From: Bacteroidales bacterium
GTDB taxonomy: Bacteria > Bacteroidota > Bacteroidia > Bacteroidales > UBA932
Length of the DNA: 64,000 nt
Assembly (NCBI GenBank): GCA_017471045.1
Contig: JAFUWZ010000011.1
Span: 124,001 to 188,000, forward strand
Direction: 5' to 3'
Shown here: in pieces, positions 25,695-35,586 of the stretch
Numbering within the stretch: position 1 is the stretch's first letter
Layout: each line of letters opens with the position of its first letter
The notes under the pieces: generated by a model
The model's database searches: none
Seen by the model: only the letters and a program-made list of their open reading frames with translations
What the model was told of the DNA's origin: nothing
Made by a program: the position numbers and the translations under genes

Positions 25695-26903
25695 ATGAAA
25701 CAAATCCGCCTGATCCTCGCCTGTATTGTTCTATTTTGCTGCGCCGGGGCTCCCCAGAGCAGCGCGCGGCGCCGCGCCAAAGCGCCGGCCCCCCGGCCGG
25801 AAATGTATGTCTGCGCCTACGTCTGGCCCTCCTGCCACGATGACTCCCTCGCCCATCGCTGGCTCTGGGAAGAAGGGATCGGCGAGTGGGAAGTGATCCG
25901 GCAGGGAGACAAACGCTTCCCGGACCACTACCAGCCCCGCCAGCCACTCTGGGGCTATGAGCTGGACAACGACCCGGCCGTCGTGGAGAAATGGATCCAG
26001 ACCGCCCTCCGCTACGGGGTCAATACCTTCATCTACGACTGGTACTGGTACTCCGATCCGGACGGCTACAGCGGCCCCTATCTGGAAAGCGCCCTGAACG
26101 ACGGCTTCCTGAAAGCGCCCAGCCACGAAAGGATGAATTTCTACGTCATGTGGGCCAACCATGACGTCAAATACAACTATTGGAACTATCACAAATGGGG
26201 TAAGCGGGAGGACCGGCTCTTCAATCCCGACGTGGACTGGGAGCAGTTCCGGCAGGTCGTCGCCCGGCTGATCGGCCAGTATTTTACCCAGCCCGGCTAT
26301 GTCAAGATCGACGGCTGCCCGGTCCTGGGCATCTTCTCCCTGGGCAATTTCGTACGCGGCTTCGGCTCGCTGGACGAAGCCGCCAAGGCCATGGATTATT
26401 TCCGGGACGAAGTCCGGAAAGCCGGATTCCCCGACCTGCACCTGCAGGAGATCCACGGCGGCGGCTATCGCCTGGACGACGGCCTCGCCGCCTGGCTGAA
26501 CGACCGCATACGCCGGCTGGGCGTGCGCAGTGTCGCCCTGTACAACATGGGGGGCTTCGACCCCGACTATCTCCTCCACGGCCGCAACGCCCTCGACATC
26601 CGGGCGCAGTGGGACGAGGTGTTCGACGTCCCGGTCTTCCCCTGTGTGTCCGTCGGCTGGGACGACACGCCCCGCTTCCCCGACAAAGGGGCGGATGACG
26701 TGACCCGCTGGCACCAGACCCCGCAGGCTTTCGCCGGCTTCCTTCAAGAGGCCCTGAACTACGTCCGCAGCCATCCGGACCAGCCGCCGATGCTGATGAT
26801 CAACGCTTGGAACGAGTGGGTCGAAGGCAGCTACCTGCTCCCGGACCGGCTCAATGGATTCGCTTACCTCCAAGCCGTCCGGGACGTACTGGACGGAAAA
26901 TGA
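25695..26903 (+). CDS. GH99-like (WbsX-type) secreted glycoside hydrolase
   Basis: 402 aa from ATG 25695; signal peptide MKQIRLILACIVLFCCAG, possibly a lipoprotein. The mature part is a GH99-like TIM barrel: MYVCAYVWPS, GVNTFIYDWYWY, FYVMWANHD, YVKIDGCPVLGIF and the C-terminal MLMINAWNEWVEGSYLLPD motif typical of the WbsX/GH99-like group. GH99 enzymes act on mannosides; the activity of this subgroup is not established. It is a paralogue of the protein at 48018 and opens the PUL. A weak promoter (TATCTTGC, 25661-25668) precedes it. Confidence 0.85.
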   Translation: MKQIRLILACIVLFCCAGAPQSSARRRAKAPAPRPEMYVCAYVWPSCHDDSLAHRWLWEEGIGEWEVIRQGDKRFPDHYQPRQPLWGYELDNDPAVVEKWIQTALRYGVNTFIYDWYWYSDPDGYSGPYLESALNDGFLKAPSHERMNFYVMWANHDVKYNYWNYHKWGKREDRLFNPDVDWEQFRQVVARLIGQYFTQPGYVKIDGCPVLGIFSLGNFVRGFGSLDEAAKAMDYFRDEVRKAGFPDLHLQEIHGGGYRLDDGLAAWLNDRIRRLGVRSVALYNMGGFDPDYLLHGRNALDIRAQWDEVFDVPVFPCVSVGWDDTPRFPDKGADDVTRWHQTPQAFAGFLQEALNYVRSHPDQPPMLMINAWNEWVEGSYLLPDRLNGFAYLQAVRDVLDGK

Positions 26904-26957
26904 TAGAATCGTTGTATTTTTTCTCCGTATGTTGTATTTTACTTCTTCAGGGTTGAC

Positions 26958-26965
26958 TAATTTTG
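26958..26965 (+). promoter_or_regulatory. -7 promoter box for the hybrid regulator
   Basis: TAATTTTG matches TAnnTTTG; GTTG at 26931-26934 (spacing 23) is a possible -33 element. The box lies 21 nt before the ATG at 26987, so the regulator can be made independently of the upstream GH99-like gene. Confidence 0.55.
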
Positions 26966-26986
26966 CTTGTCGAAGCATAATTAATA

Positions 26987-29900
26987 ATGAATACACTACG
27001 GACCCGCAGACACTGGACCGCCTGTCTCCTTCTGCTGCTGTTGTCTGCCGGCCTGCCGGCAAGGGGAGCCGTGGATCCGTCCCTGATGTATTTCAACCAC
27101 TTCACGCCGGAGGAAGGGCTTCCCGCCGACAACGTCCTGGGCGTTGAGAAGGATCCGAAAGGCTACCTCTGGATCGCCACCTCCAACGGACTCGCCCGCT
27201 TCGACGGCCTCTCCTTTTCCTGTTTCGGCAAGGAAGATCTCAAACTCCCTTCCGCCTATATCCGGAGCCTCTTCAGCGACCCGGAAGGACATGTCTGGGT
27301 CAATACGCCGGAAGGGGTGAGCGTCTACGATCCGGCCCGGGGCACCTTCTCGGAGGCCGGCACCCTGCTGGGGACACAGATCCCAGGTCCGGTCACTGCA
27401 TCCTGCACGGACGAGGACGGCCGGGTCTGGATCGCCCTCCGGAATCAGGGTATCCTGGAGATCGAACCCGGTTCCTGGCGCTGCCGCCGGCATTTCTACC
27501 CGGACGAGAAGCAGTCGTTCCGGCCCGACGTCACCGCCCTTTCCCTCTCCCGCCGCCGGCCGCGCTGCCCGATCGGCCTGACCCACAAGGGACTTTGGGT
27601 GACGGACACAAGCTTCACCCGGCTGGTCCCTTTTACCACTGCGGACGGCACGGTCCCCTTCAACAACGCCCACATCAAGGCGATCCTCCCCGACGGTGAC
27701 GACAGCTACTTTATCTGCAGCGGCGCCCGCTCGATCTACCGGATCGATCTCGCGGAAAGCAGCTGCGAACGGCTGGAAGTCAGCCTGGGCATGGGTGTCA
27801 AGGTCCGGGACCTCGTCAGCGTCTCGCCGCAGGTCATCGCCATCCTGACCAACGCCGGACTCTTTCTCTACGACACATCCGACGGGACGCTCGCCCGAAC
27901 CGGCTACGACCCGGCCGAAAAAAACTCCCTGCCGGGCAACAGCGTCCTGGACCTGGAAGGCAACCTGCAGGACGGCCTGATCCTCGCCATGGGTTCCGAC
28001 GGACTCGCCATCCAGCTGCGCAACCCGCTGTCCACCCGCCGCGTCCGCTCGGCGGTCCTGCCCTCCGGCGGCTCCCTGCCGCTTTCCGGCAGCCACGTCT
28101 GCGGCTTCGCCGAAGATGCAGGCGGTACCATCTGGGTGGCCACGGAACAGCAGGGACTGTTTACCTACCGGCCCGATACTGACATGCTCACGCCTTACGT
28201 CGGATCCGGCCGCTTCCCCAAGCTCCTGATCACCTTGTCTGTCCTGGGCGACAACGTCTGGGTCAGTTCCACCCAGGGTCTTTTCCGCATCCCGGCCGGA
28301 GGCGGGGAGGCCGAACGCTTCCGGCGCTATTCCCCTTCCGTCGTCGCCGCAGACGCAGAGGGAAATCCGCTGCTCGGCGGCGACGACGGCCTGACCGGCT
28401 ACGATCCCGAATTGAAGGGCTTCCGCCACCTCTTCCAGCCCCCGCTCAGTGAACTCCGCGACATTTGCGATATCCTGACGGACTCGGAGGGCCGGATCTG
28501 GTACGCCACCCGCGCCGACGGCCTCTGGAGGCAGGATGACGACAGCGTAGAGAAGGTCCGTCTCCGGACGGAGGACGGAGAGGAAATCCACTGGATCCAC
28601 GCCCTGTCGGAAGACGCGCAGGGACGGGTCTGGGCCGTCATTCCCGAGCGGGGCCTGGCCCGCATCGAGGAAGACGGTACAGCCGTATTCCCCCAGAAAG
28701 GAGCCCGGCACTCCGAAGCGCTCATGTGGGACGCGCTCGAAGGGGGCGACGGCGACTTCTGGTGTACCACCAACGACGGACTCCTCCGGATGGGGCCCGA
28801 CGGCAGTTTCTCCTTATACAACCGGCAGGACGGCCTGCTGGACGACCGGTTCACCCCCAATGCGGCTTTCCGGGCCAGGGACGGGCGGCTGTACCTGGGC
28901 TCCCGCAACGGATTTGTCATTCTCCAGCCTGGGAATGCCCGTGCGGACATCCCGGCCACCCACCTGGAAGTCTGTGACTTCTTTCTCGGAAAGAAGCGGG
29001 TGGACGCCGAAACGCCCGGCTCACCGCTGCACGAGGCCATCTGCGACACGCGGCGGCTCGTGCTGCGCCACAACCAGAACAGTTTCGGCGTACAACTCGC
29101 CCTGACCGGCCCGGCCTCCTACCCTTCCGGCGAAGTGCGCTACCGCCTGGACAATTACGACTCCGACTGGACGCTGCTGCGCGCCGGCGGTTCCATCAGT
29201 TATTCCAACGTCCCGCCGGGCCGCTACCTGTTCCGCGCCACCGCCCGGTCCATCCAAGGCAACTGGCAGCTGGAATCCCGCCCGCTCAAGATCATCATCC
29301 GCCCGCCCCTGTACCGCAGCGCTGTCGCAGGAGTGGTCTATGCCCTCCTGCTGGCAGGGAGCCTGCTGCTCCTCCTGCTGCGCTACCGGCGCCGTGAGAA
29401 CGCCCGGCGGCAAGCGCAGGAACTATCCATGAAGCTGACTCTCAACGACGAGAAAGTCCGTTTCTATACGACCGTCGCCCACGAGATCAAGACGCCCCTG
29501 ACCCTCATCCAGACCCCGATCAAGCATATCCTGGAGCATGAGCAGGTCCAGGGAGAGTTGGGAGAAGACTTGCAAGTCATCGAAAAGAATGCCGGCTACC
29601 TGGGCCGCCTGATCGATGAATTGCTGGATTTCTCCCGTTTCGGCAGCAACGAATACGCGCTTTCCTGCACCCGCCTGGACCTGGGCGAGGAGGTCCAGGT
29701 CCTCGGATGGTCCTTCCAGGGAGAAATCACGGCCCGCTCGCTCCAATACAATCTCCAGCGTCCGGACGCTCCCCTCTGGATCCAGGCCGACCGCTCGGCG
29801 CTCGCCAAGATCCTCAACAACCTCTTCCTGAACGCCGTCAAATATGCCGCTTCCCGGATCGATATCCATCTTGAACAAGACGGGGACCGGGTCCGGGCGG

Positions 29901-30970
29901 TATTCTCCAACGACGGGCCCGTGGTCCCGATCGAGCGCAGGTCCGCCATCTTCGAGCCCTTCGTCCAGGATGATGCCGGATCCCGGTCCCGGGGCGGTTT
30001 CGGGATCGGCCTGTCGGTCGCCTCTTCGCTCTGCCACCTTCACGGAGGAAGCCTGGAGATGGACTCGGACCTGGAGCGCAACAATTTCATCCTGACCTTC
30101 CCGCTCAGCCCGGATGCGCTCATCCAACCGGATGACGGGGCACCAAGCCCGGACGTCTCCGGGACCGATCCGGACCGGACCGTCGTGCTGCTCGTCGAAG
30201 ATGACGAGGGACTGCGCGAGTGGTTGAAGGGCAAGCTCGAAGCCCGATACCATGTCCTGACCGCCGCCAACGGGGAGGAAGCCCTCAGCGTCCTTGCGAC
30301 GGAGGAAAGGGTGGACGTCGTCATCGCAGACATCGTGATGCCCAAAATGGACGGAATCACCCTCTGCAGCCGCCTGCGCGAAGATTTTGAGACCTCGCAC
30401 CTGATCATCATCATCCTTTCGGCCAACCTGGACGAATCCCGCCGGATCACCAGCATGAAAAGCGGGGCCGACATGGTGATGGAAAAACCCTTCTCCCTGG
30501 ACTTCCTCATCTCCTGCATCGACTCGCTGGTGCGGGGCCGCGCCCTGCTATTCAACCGGCTGATCGGAGCCCAGGACGAGACGGCGTCTCCCGTCGAAGA
30601 GCCTGCCGCCCTGCCGGACCGGGACAAACTGTTTTTCGAGACCCTCAACCGGAAGCTCATCGAGAACCTCTCCAATCCCGATTACTCGATCGGGCTGCTG
30701 GCCTCGGAGCTCAATGTCAGCACCTCCCATCTTTCCCGCAAGATCAAGAGCATGACGCGGCACTCTTTCGTCGAATACGTCCGGGAGTTGCGCCTGACCC
30801 GTTCAGAAGCCCTCCTGCGCAAGGGAGAGCTGCGCGTGGCGGAGATCGCCTACAGCGTCGGTTTCCAGACCCCTTCCTATTTCATCAAACGTTTCAAGGA
30901 GAAATACGGCCGGACCCCGAAAGAATACCTGGCCGAACACTTCCCGGAATCCAAAGACAAGCTACCATGA
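26987..30970 (+). CDS. Hybrid two-component system regulator (HTCS)
   Basis: 1327-aa one-protein sensor-regulator of the type that controls Bacteroidetes PULs. Signal peptide; periplasmic Reg_prop beta-propeller repeats (from FTPEEGLPADNVLGVEKDPKGYLWIAT to about 700); Y_Y_Y domain (about 705-755); TM helix (about 775-797); HisKA with VAHEIKTPLTL (His near 831); HATPase (KILNNLFLNAVKYA, FGIGLSVA); receiver domain from about 1063 (VVLLVEDD, DVVIADIVMPKMDG); AraC-type HTH at the C-terminus (SYFIKRFKEKYGRTPKEYL). All catalytic parts are present. It probably senses a glycan fragment and activates the PUL. The stop overlaps the next gene by 4 nt. Confidence 0.96.
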   Translation: MNTLRTRRHWTACLLLLLLSAGLPARGAVDPSLMYFNHFTPEEGLPADNVLGVEKDPKGYLWIATSNGLARFDGLSFSCFGKEDLKLPSAYIRSLFSDPEGHVWVNTPEGVSVYDPARGTFSEAGTLLGTQIPGPVTASCTDEDGRVWIALRNQGILEIEPGSWRCRRHFYPDEKQSFRPDVTALSLSRRRPRCPIGLTHKGLWVTDTSFTRLVPFTTADGTVPFNNAHIKAILPDGDDSYFICSGARSIYRIDLAESSCERLEVSLGMGVKVRDLVSVSPQVIAILTNAGLFLYDTSDGTLARTGYDPAEKNSLPGNSVLDLEGNLQDGLILAMGSDGLAIQLRNPLSTRRVRSAVLPSGGSLPLSGSHVCGFAEDAGGTIWVATEQQGLFTYRPDTDMLTPYVGSGRFPKLLITLSVLGDNVWVSSTQGLFRIPAGGGEAERFRRYSPSVVAADAEGNPLLGGDDGLTGYDPELKGFRHLFQPPLSELRDICDILTDSEGRIWYATRADGLWRQDDDSVEKVRLRTEDGEEIHWIHALSEDAQGRVWAVIPERGLARIEEDGTAVFPQKGARHSEALMWDALEGGDGDFWCTTNDGLLRMGPDGSFSLYNRQDGLLDDRFTPNAAFRARDGRLYLGSRNGFVILQPGNARADIPATHLEVCDFFLGKKRVDAETPGSPLHEAICDTRRLVLRHNQNSFGVQLALTGPASYPSGEVRYRLDNYDSDWTLLRAGGSISYSNVPPGRYLFRATARSIQGNWQLESRPLKIIIRPPLYRSAVAGVVYALLLAGSLLLLLLRYRRRENARRQAQELSMKLTLNDEKVRFYTTVAHEIKTPLTLIQTPIKHILEHEQVQGELGEDLQVIEKNAGYLGRLIDELLDFSRFGSNEYALSCTRLDLGEEVQVLGWSFQGEITARSLQYNLQRPDAPLWIQADRSALAKILNNLFLNAVKYAASRIDIHLEQDGDRVRAVFSNDGPVVPIERRSAIFEPFVQDDAGSRSRGGFGIGLSVASSLCHLHGGSLEMDSDLERNNFILTFPLSPDALIQPDDGAPSPDVSGTDPDRTVVLLVEDDEGLREWLKGKLEARYHVLTAANGEEALSVLATEERVDVVIADIVMPKMDGITLCSRLREDFETSHLIIIILSANLDESRRITSMKSGADMVMEKPFSLDFLISCIDSLVRGRALLFNRLIGAQDETASPVEEPAALPDRDKLFFETLNRKLIENLSNPDYSIGLLASELNVSTSHLSRKIKSMTRHSFVEYVRELRLTRSEALLRKGELRVAEIAYSVGFQTPSYFIKRFKEKYGRTPKEYLAEHFPESKDKLP

Positions 30971-32595
30971 GACATCCCCGCTTACTCCTGACGGCCATTC
31001 TCTGCCTGACGGCCGGCGCTTCGTTGCACGCGGAGCACCCCTGGCGCTTCCTGCACAACAATGACGGGACCGACCTGCTGTCCAACATCTGGCACGGCCG
31101 GCGGCCGATCTCGGTCGCGGATGTCAACGAATGTGTCGACCTGATCGCCGGGACCGGCGTGACGACCTACCTGATGTGTACCGGCAGCGATTTCGCCTTC
31201 TACCGGAGCCGCTATGCACGGGTGCTCGGAGACGACGAGGGCGGCTCCCTGGACAGCCGGGGCGACACGCTCTTCCTCAATTATTACCGCAACCACCGGC
31301 TGCTGGAGCAGGAAGGGACGGACATCGTGCGCGCGGCTCTCTCCAGGGCCCGGGCTCGGGGCATGGAGACGATGATCACCTACCGGATGAACGACCTGCA
31401 CTTCAGTGCGCCGTCCTACCGGGGGACCGTTTACAGCTCGCGCTTCTGGAACGACCACCCCGAGCTTTGGATGAGCGACGGGTCGCAAGGCTGGAACAGC
31501 AACGGGGCCCTGGACTTCGCCCGGCCGGAGGTCCAGGACCACAAATATGCCATGCTTGCCGAGCAGCTGGACCTGTACGGCGCCCTTATCGACGGGCTGG
31601 AGCTGGACTTCATGCGGATGATCGTCTATTTCCGACGCGGCGAAGGGCCGCAGAAGGCGCCGCTGCTGACGGACCTCGTGCGGCGCATCCGGGTGCGCAC
31701 CGACTCGCTCGGAGCGGTCCAGGGCCGAAAGATCCTGCTGACGGCCCGCGTTCCGGTCGATTACGACGATGCGCTCGCCAAAGGCCTGGATGTGCAGACC
31801 TGGGTGGACGAGGGCCTGGTGGACTTCCTGACCCTCGGCGTACACTGGTGCGGCGATCCGGCCATTGACGTGTCCGCGTTCCGCGCCCGCCTGGGGAAAG
31901 CCGGACGGCAGATCCCGATCTATGCTACCCTCGATGACGGAGGTTTTGCGCCCCGCGAAATATTCTCCCACGGCACGCTGCGTGGCTCGGCGGAATACGC
32001 CCTCGCCCACGGTGCCGACGGGATCTATCTGTTCAACTATTTCCTCGCGGAATACCTGCAGGGCGGCCGGGAGGTACATCCCGCGCCCGGGACGGACTGC
32101 TGCCGGACACGCAGCCGCGAGCTGCTGGACGAACTGGGGTCGCTCCGGACGCTCCGGGGGCGCAACAAGATCTTTGCCTGGAGGGCCTCGTCTCCGGAAT
32201 TCGGCCTCCACTCCCGGACGCCACTGCCCCTGGACCTGCCGGGCGAAGCGCCCCTGCCCCTGGGACGCCGCCTGCGGGGCAAGGACCGGCCCCGGGAGGC
32301 GGTCCTGCTGGTCCGGCTGACCGGCGATCCTGCAGCGTGGACCTTCTCCCTGGACGGCCGGACGCTTCCGCCCCTGGGCGAGGAAGTGGTACGGCGTTAC
32401 GGCCGCCTCGCTCCGATCGCTCCCGGCGAGAAGGCATGCGCCTATGCCGTCCCGGTGGGCGTGCTCTCCCGCCGTCCCGACACCAGACTGACGGTCTCCC
32501 GCACCGCGCCGGACCTTTCAGAGACCCCGGCCCGGCTCACCCGGCTCGAACTGGTGCTCAACTATGGGGACCCGGAAGAAAAAGGATGGTTTTGA
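30967..32595 (+). CDS. Secreted TIM-barrel-like putative glycoside hydrolase
   Basis: 542-aa exported protein (signal MRHPRLLLTAILCLTAGASLHA). The sequence looks like a glycosidase barrel: VTTYLMCTGSDFAFYRSR, METMITYRMND, LIDGLELDFMRM (acidic pair at a strand end), ILLTARVPVDYDDALAKGLD, FLTLGVHWCGD, GADGIYLFNYF. A C-terminal beta-rich part follows from about 420. I cannot place it in a numbered GH family. The ATGA overlap with the HTCS suggests coupled translation. Confidence 0.6.
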   Translation: MRHPRLLLTAILCLTAGASLHAEHPWRFLHNNDGTDLLSNIWHGRRPISVADVNECVDLIAGTGVTTYLMCTGSDFAFYRSRYARVLGDDEGGSLDSRGDTLFLNYYRNHRLLEQEGTDIVRAALSRARARGMETMITYRMNDLHFSAPSYRGTVYSSRFWNDHPELWMSDGSQGWNSNGALDFARPEVQDHKYAMLAEQLDLYGALIDGLELDFMRMIVYFRRGEGPQKAPLLTDLVRRIRVRTDSLGAVQGRKILLTARVPVDYDDALAKGLDVQTWVDEGLVDFLTLGVHWCGDPAIDVSAFRARLGKAGRQIPIYATLDDGGFAPREIFSHGTLRGSAEYALAHGADGIYLFNYFLAEYLQGGREVHPAPGTDCCRTRSRELLDELGSLRTLRGRNKIFAWRASSPEFGLHSRTPLPLDLPGEAPLPLGRRLRGKDRPREAVLLVRLTGDPAAWTFSLDGRTLPPLGEEVVRRYGRLAPIAPGEKACAYAVPVGVLSRRPDTRLTVSRTAPDLSETPARLTRLELVLNYGDPEEKGWF

Positions 32596-32670
32596 TAGAT
32601 AGATATAAGGACATTATTTGTGTTTTGTACCACGGATGATATGAATGCTCAACAGTCAATGATCCCTATG

Positions 32671-34566
32671 ATGAATAAAGGCTTATTCCGGACAGGATGG
32701 GCAGTCGCCGTCTTCGCCGCTCTTTTCACCCTGGCTTCCTGCCAGGAGACGAAAGAATCGGAGGAAAAAATAGAAATCACGGTCTATGGCTTGCCTGACG
32801 GGGCCGTTCATTTCAGTGCAATCCCCGCCTCCACGTTCACCATCCAGGTCGAATCGACGGTCCAGTGGACCATCAAAAAGACGGACCTGGACTGGTGCAC
32901 CATCTCCCCGATGAACGACCTGGCCGGGCAGGCCGAGGTGGTCTTCACGGCCGTCCCCAACGAGACGGATCAGCCCCGGGAGGGACAGATCACGATCACG
33001 GCCGGGGACCAGGTGGCCCGGACGGTCCGGGTGAGCCAGGATGCCGGTTCGACGGATCCCTTTGTCGTATCCGGGCCGGAGAATGGCAAAATGACGCTCT
33101 CGGCGGATGCGGAGTCCGCCTCCTCTTTCATCGCCTACGCCGGTACCGACTGGACCGCCTCGCTGGAAGATCTGGACTGGTGCACCGTCACCCCGCTTGA
33201 GGGCGGCCGCAAGCAGTATGTCACCCTCACGCTGGATCCGGTCAAGAACTGGAACGAAGAGCCCCGCAGCGGATGGATCGTCTTCCGTAACGGAGAAACC
33301 CCATACGCCCGGGTCGAAGTGGTACAGGAAGGGTTCGAGCCCAAGATCACAGTCGCGCCGGAGAGCCTCGCGGCAACGGCCCGGGGCCAGATGGAGACAT
33401 CCGTAGTGAGCGTCACGGCCAATGCCGACTGGACGGCATCGGCTTCCGAAGAGTGGGTCACCCTCGAGCCCGCTGCCGGCGGGGAAGGGACCACGGAAGT
33501 CACCGTCACGGTGGATGTGCACGAAGCCTATGAGGAGCGCAGCGCCACGGTGACCTTCCGCAACAAATCGGCCGAGGCGACCGTCCTCCTCACGCAGGCG
33601 GCGCGCCTCGAAGACAAACTCGAACTCGATACCGGGACGCTCCAGTTCCCGAACCTGAACGCACAGCCCCGGACGGTACAAGTCACCTCCAATACGATCT
33701 GGACCGTCAGCACCGAGGCCGGCTGGCTGGAGATCAGTCCGTCGAGCGGCAACGGGGACGGCTCCTTCAGCATCAGCGCCCCGGACAACCTGGGCCCGGC
33801 ACGCAGTGCGACCCTGACCGTCCAGGCCGGTACCGTCACGCGGACGGTCAGCGTCAGCCAGGATGCCGGGTTCGATCCTGCCTTCTTCATCGACCTTTTG
33901 CAGGAGAGCCTGCAGTGGACGACGCAGACGGTCAGTCCCGCTCCGGAACCGACGCCTTGGGACGGACAGCACCGCATCTATCCCGACACGCGCGCCAACC
34001 TCTCATGGGCCGAATGGACCTGGAACAACGGTGTCGAGCCGATCGAGTATCCCGAAGGCTATCCGGGCCTGGACGTGTACAACCGCCGGCTGCGGGTCAA
34101 CCGGGCCATTTTTGACGATGACGCCCTGGTCTTCACGGTGCCGGTCGCCTACCTCCCCGCCTCCAGCACGCTGGTCTTCACCTTCGCCCTGCGCGGCGGC
34201 AGCCGCATGCCCGCCTATTGGACGGCCGAGACCTGCCTGGACGGCAAAAACTGGGTGGAAATGCAGGTCAGCGGCAACAAGGAAGGCAGCACGGGCATCC
34301 TTTACACGGGACGGGACGGCGAAGAGCATATCGCCCCGGTCTTCATGACCAAGAAAGACTCCGAACACGAGTATCAGGCTACCCTGACCCTCACCGAGCC
34401 CCTCGTCGGCCAGGTGATCCAGCTCCGTATCCGCGTCCTGATCGCCCGGGGTATCAGCGGCAGCCTCGTCACCAAACCGGAAAACAACAGCAACGTTACG
34501 ATGGCCCTGCCGCGCTTCACCTATGGCGGCATCACCTACAGCGGACCGAACATCACCGCCCGATGA
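32671..34566 (+). CDS. BACON-domain lipoprotein of the PUL
   Basis: About 631 aa from ATG 32671 (ATG 32668 also possible). Lipoprotein signal MNKGLFRTGWAVAVFAALFTLASC. Four BACON-type beta-sandwich repeats follow, ending in phrases such as ARTVRVSQDAG, ARVEVVQEGF, ATVLLTQAA and TRTVSVSQDAG. A C-terminal domain of about 230 aa starts at FFIDLLQESLQWTTQTVSP. BACON domains space surface glycan-binding proteins from the membrane. The C-terminal domain recurs in the fimbrillin-like protein at 46387, so it is probably the functional, perhaps glycan-binding, module. The stop overlaps the next possible ATG (34563). Confidence 0.85.
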   Translation: MNKGLFRTGWAVAVFAALFTLASCQETKESEEKIEITVYGLPDGAVHFSAIPASTFTIQVESTVQWTIKKTDLDWCTISPMNDLAGQAEVVFTAVPNETDQPREGQITITAGDQVARTVRVSQDAGSTDPFVVSGPENGKMTLSADAESASSFIAYAGTDWTASLEDLDWCTVTPLEGGRKQYVTLTLDPVKNWNEEPRSGWIVFRNGETPYARVEVVQEGFEPKITVAPESLAATARGQMETSVVSVTANADWTASASEEWVTLEPAAGGEGTTEVTVTVDVHEAYEERSATVTFRNKSAEATVLLTQAARLEDKLELDTGTLQFPNLNAQPRTVQVTSNTIWTVSTEAGWLEISPSSGNGDGSFSISAPDNLGPARSATLTVQAGTVTRTVSVSQDAGFDPAFFIDLLQESLQWTTQTVSPAPEPTPWDGQHRIYPDTRANLSWAEWTWNNGVEPIEYPEGYPGLDVYNRRLRVNRAIFDDDALVFTVPVAYLPASSTLVFTFALRGGSRMPAYWTAETCLDGKNWVEMQVSGNKEGSTGILYTGRDGEEHIAPVFMTKKDSEHEYQATLTLTEPLVGQVIQLRIRVLIARGISGSLVTKPENNSNVTMALPRFTYGGITYSGPNITAR

Positions 34567-34592
34567 CGGCACCCCAAAACCTGCGAAAAGAC

Positions 34593-35564
34593 ATGAAACA
34601 CCTTTCCCGATACCCGTTGCTCCTGCTCCTGACAGCCGCGCTCTCCTGCGCGGAGGACGGGCTGGACCTGAAAACTTGGAATGCATACCGCAACCCACTG
34701 GTCCTAAGCGCCGTACCAAATCCAGACATACTCAAGGAGGGCGATACCTGGTACCTGTATTCCGACGCTGCGGCCGAAGATGAAGTCATCTCCCTGATGT
34801 CCTCCACGGACCTGGTGACCTGGGGACGACTGGACCCGCTGTTTGACGAAGACACGAAACCTTCCTTCATCGTAGACGGGACCGTCAGCGGGCCCTCCGT
34901 CATCAAGGTCGGCGAGCAGTATCTCCTCTACTATTCCCTGCGCAAAACGGACGAAGAGTGCGGCATCGGCGTGGCCAGCTCAGCGACCCCCACCGGCCCC
35001 TGGATCGACCACGGTGCCCTCCTGCTCGCTTCCGTGCCGGATCTGACCGCGCTCTGCCATCCGTTTGTCTTCGAGTCAGACGGGAGCCTGTCCCTCGCCT
35101 TTGCGGCCGCCGACGGGATCTATCTGCTCCCGCTCTCCCCCACGGGGCTCTCCCCCGCCGGCGAGCCGGTCCGTATCGTCGAGGGCCCGGTCTCAACCCC
35201 GGTCCTCTTCCAGGAAAGCGGACGCTGGTACCTCCTGTCCACGACCGGCAGCGAGAGCGGCGACGCTTCGAGTACGGCCGTCATCACCGTCTGCTCGGCA
35301 CAGACCCTGACCGGCCCGTACGGCGAATGGAAAAAACTGATCGGGCGCGGCACCAAGTTCGCCGGCCCCGGCTCTCCTTCCCGGCTGGTACGGGACAGCG
35401 AAGGCAACGACTGGCTGTTGTACAATGCGTTCGACTTGAGCGACCTCTCCTCGGGACGGACCTTGATGCTGGACCGGCTTCACTGGGATGGCAACGACGT
35501 ACCCTGGGTACGGGGCAGTGCCAGTTCTTTCTATACCGACGCTCCTCACGTTCAATTGAATTGA
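34593..35564 (+). CDS. GH43-like beta-propeller lipoprotein
   Basis: 323 aa from ATG 34593 (signal MKHLSRYPLLLLLTAALSC); ATG 34563 would add 10 residues and overlaps the upstream stop. The body looks like the five-bladed propeller of GH43/GH62-like enzymes: NPDILKEGDTWYLYSD, SSTDLVTWGRLDPLF, SGPSVIKVGEQYLLYYS, GIGVASSATPTGPW, LCHPFVFESDGSLSL, RWYLLSTTGS, GPGSPSRLVRDSEGNDWLLYNAF. Asp in NPDI fits the GH43 general base. Arabinosidase or xylosidase activity is possible but not shown. Confidence 0.75.
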   Translation: MKHLSRYPLLLLLTAALSCAEDGLDLKTWNAYRNPLVLSAVPNPDILKEGDTWYLYSDAAAEDEVISLMSSTDLVTWGRLDPLFDEDTKPSFIVDGTVSGPSVIKVGEQYLLYYSLRKTDEECGIGVASSATPTGPWIDHGALLLASVPDLTALCHPFVFESDGSLSLAFAAADGIYLLPLSPTGLSPAGEPVRIVEGPVSTPVLFQESGRWYLLSTTGSESGDASSTAVITVCSAQTLTGPYGEWKKLIGRGTKFAGPGSPSRLVRDSEGNDWLLYNAFDLSDLSSGRTLMLDRLHWDGNDVPWVRGSASSFYTDAPHVQLN

Positions 35565-35586
35565 CCTTGAACTCCTTACGAAAGTT

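Noticed and set aside
32593..32612. GATA tetranucleotide run after the barrel-type protein gene
   Set aside because: Only about three units; too short to be a meaningful repeat.
34218..34562. Possible upstream extension of the GH43-like gene
   Set aside because: It would lie within the BACON lipoprotein gene; the lipoprotein signal at 34593 marks the start.
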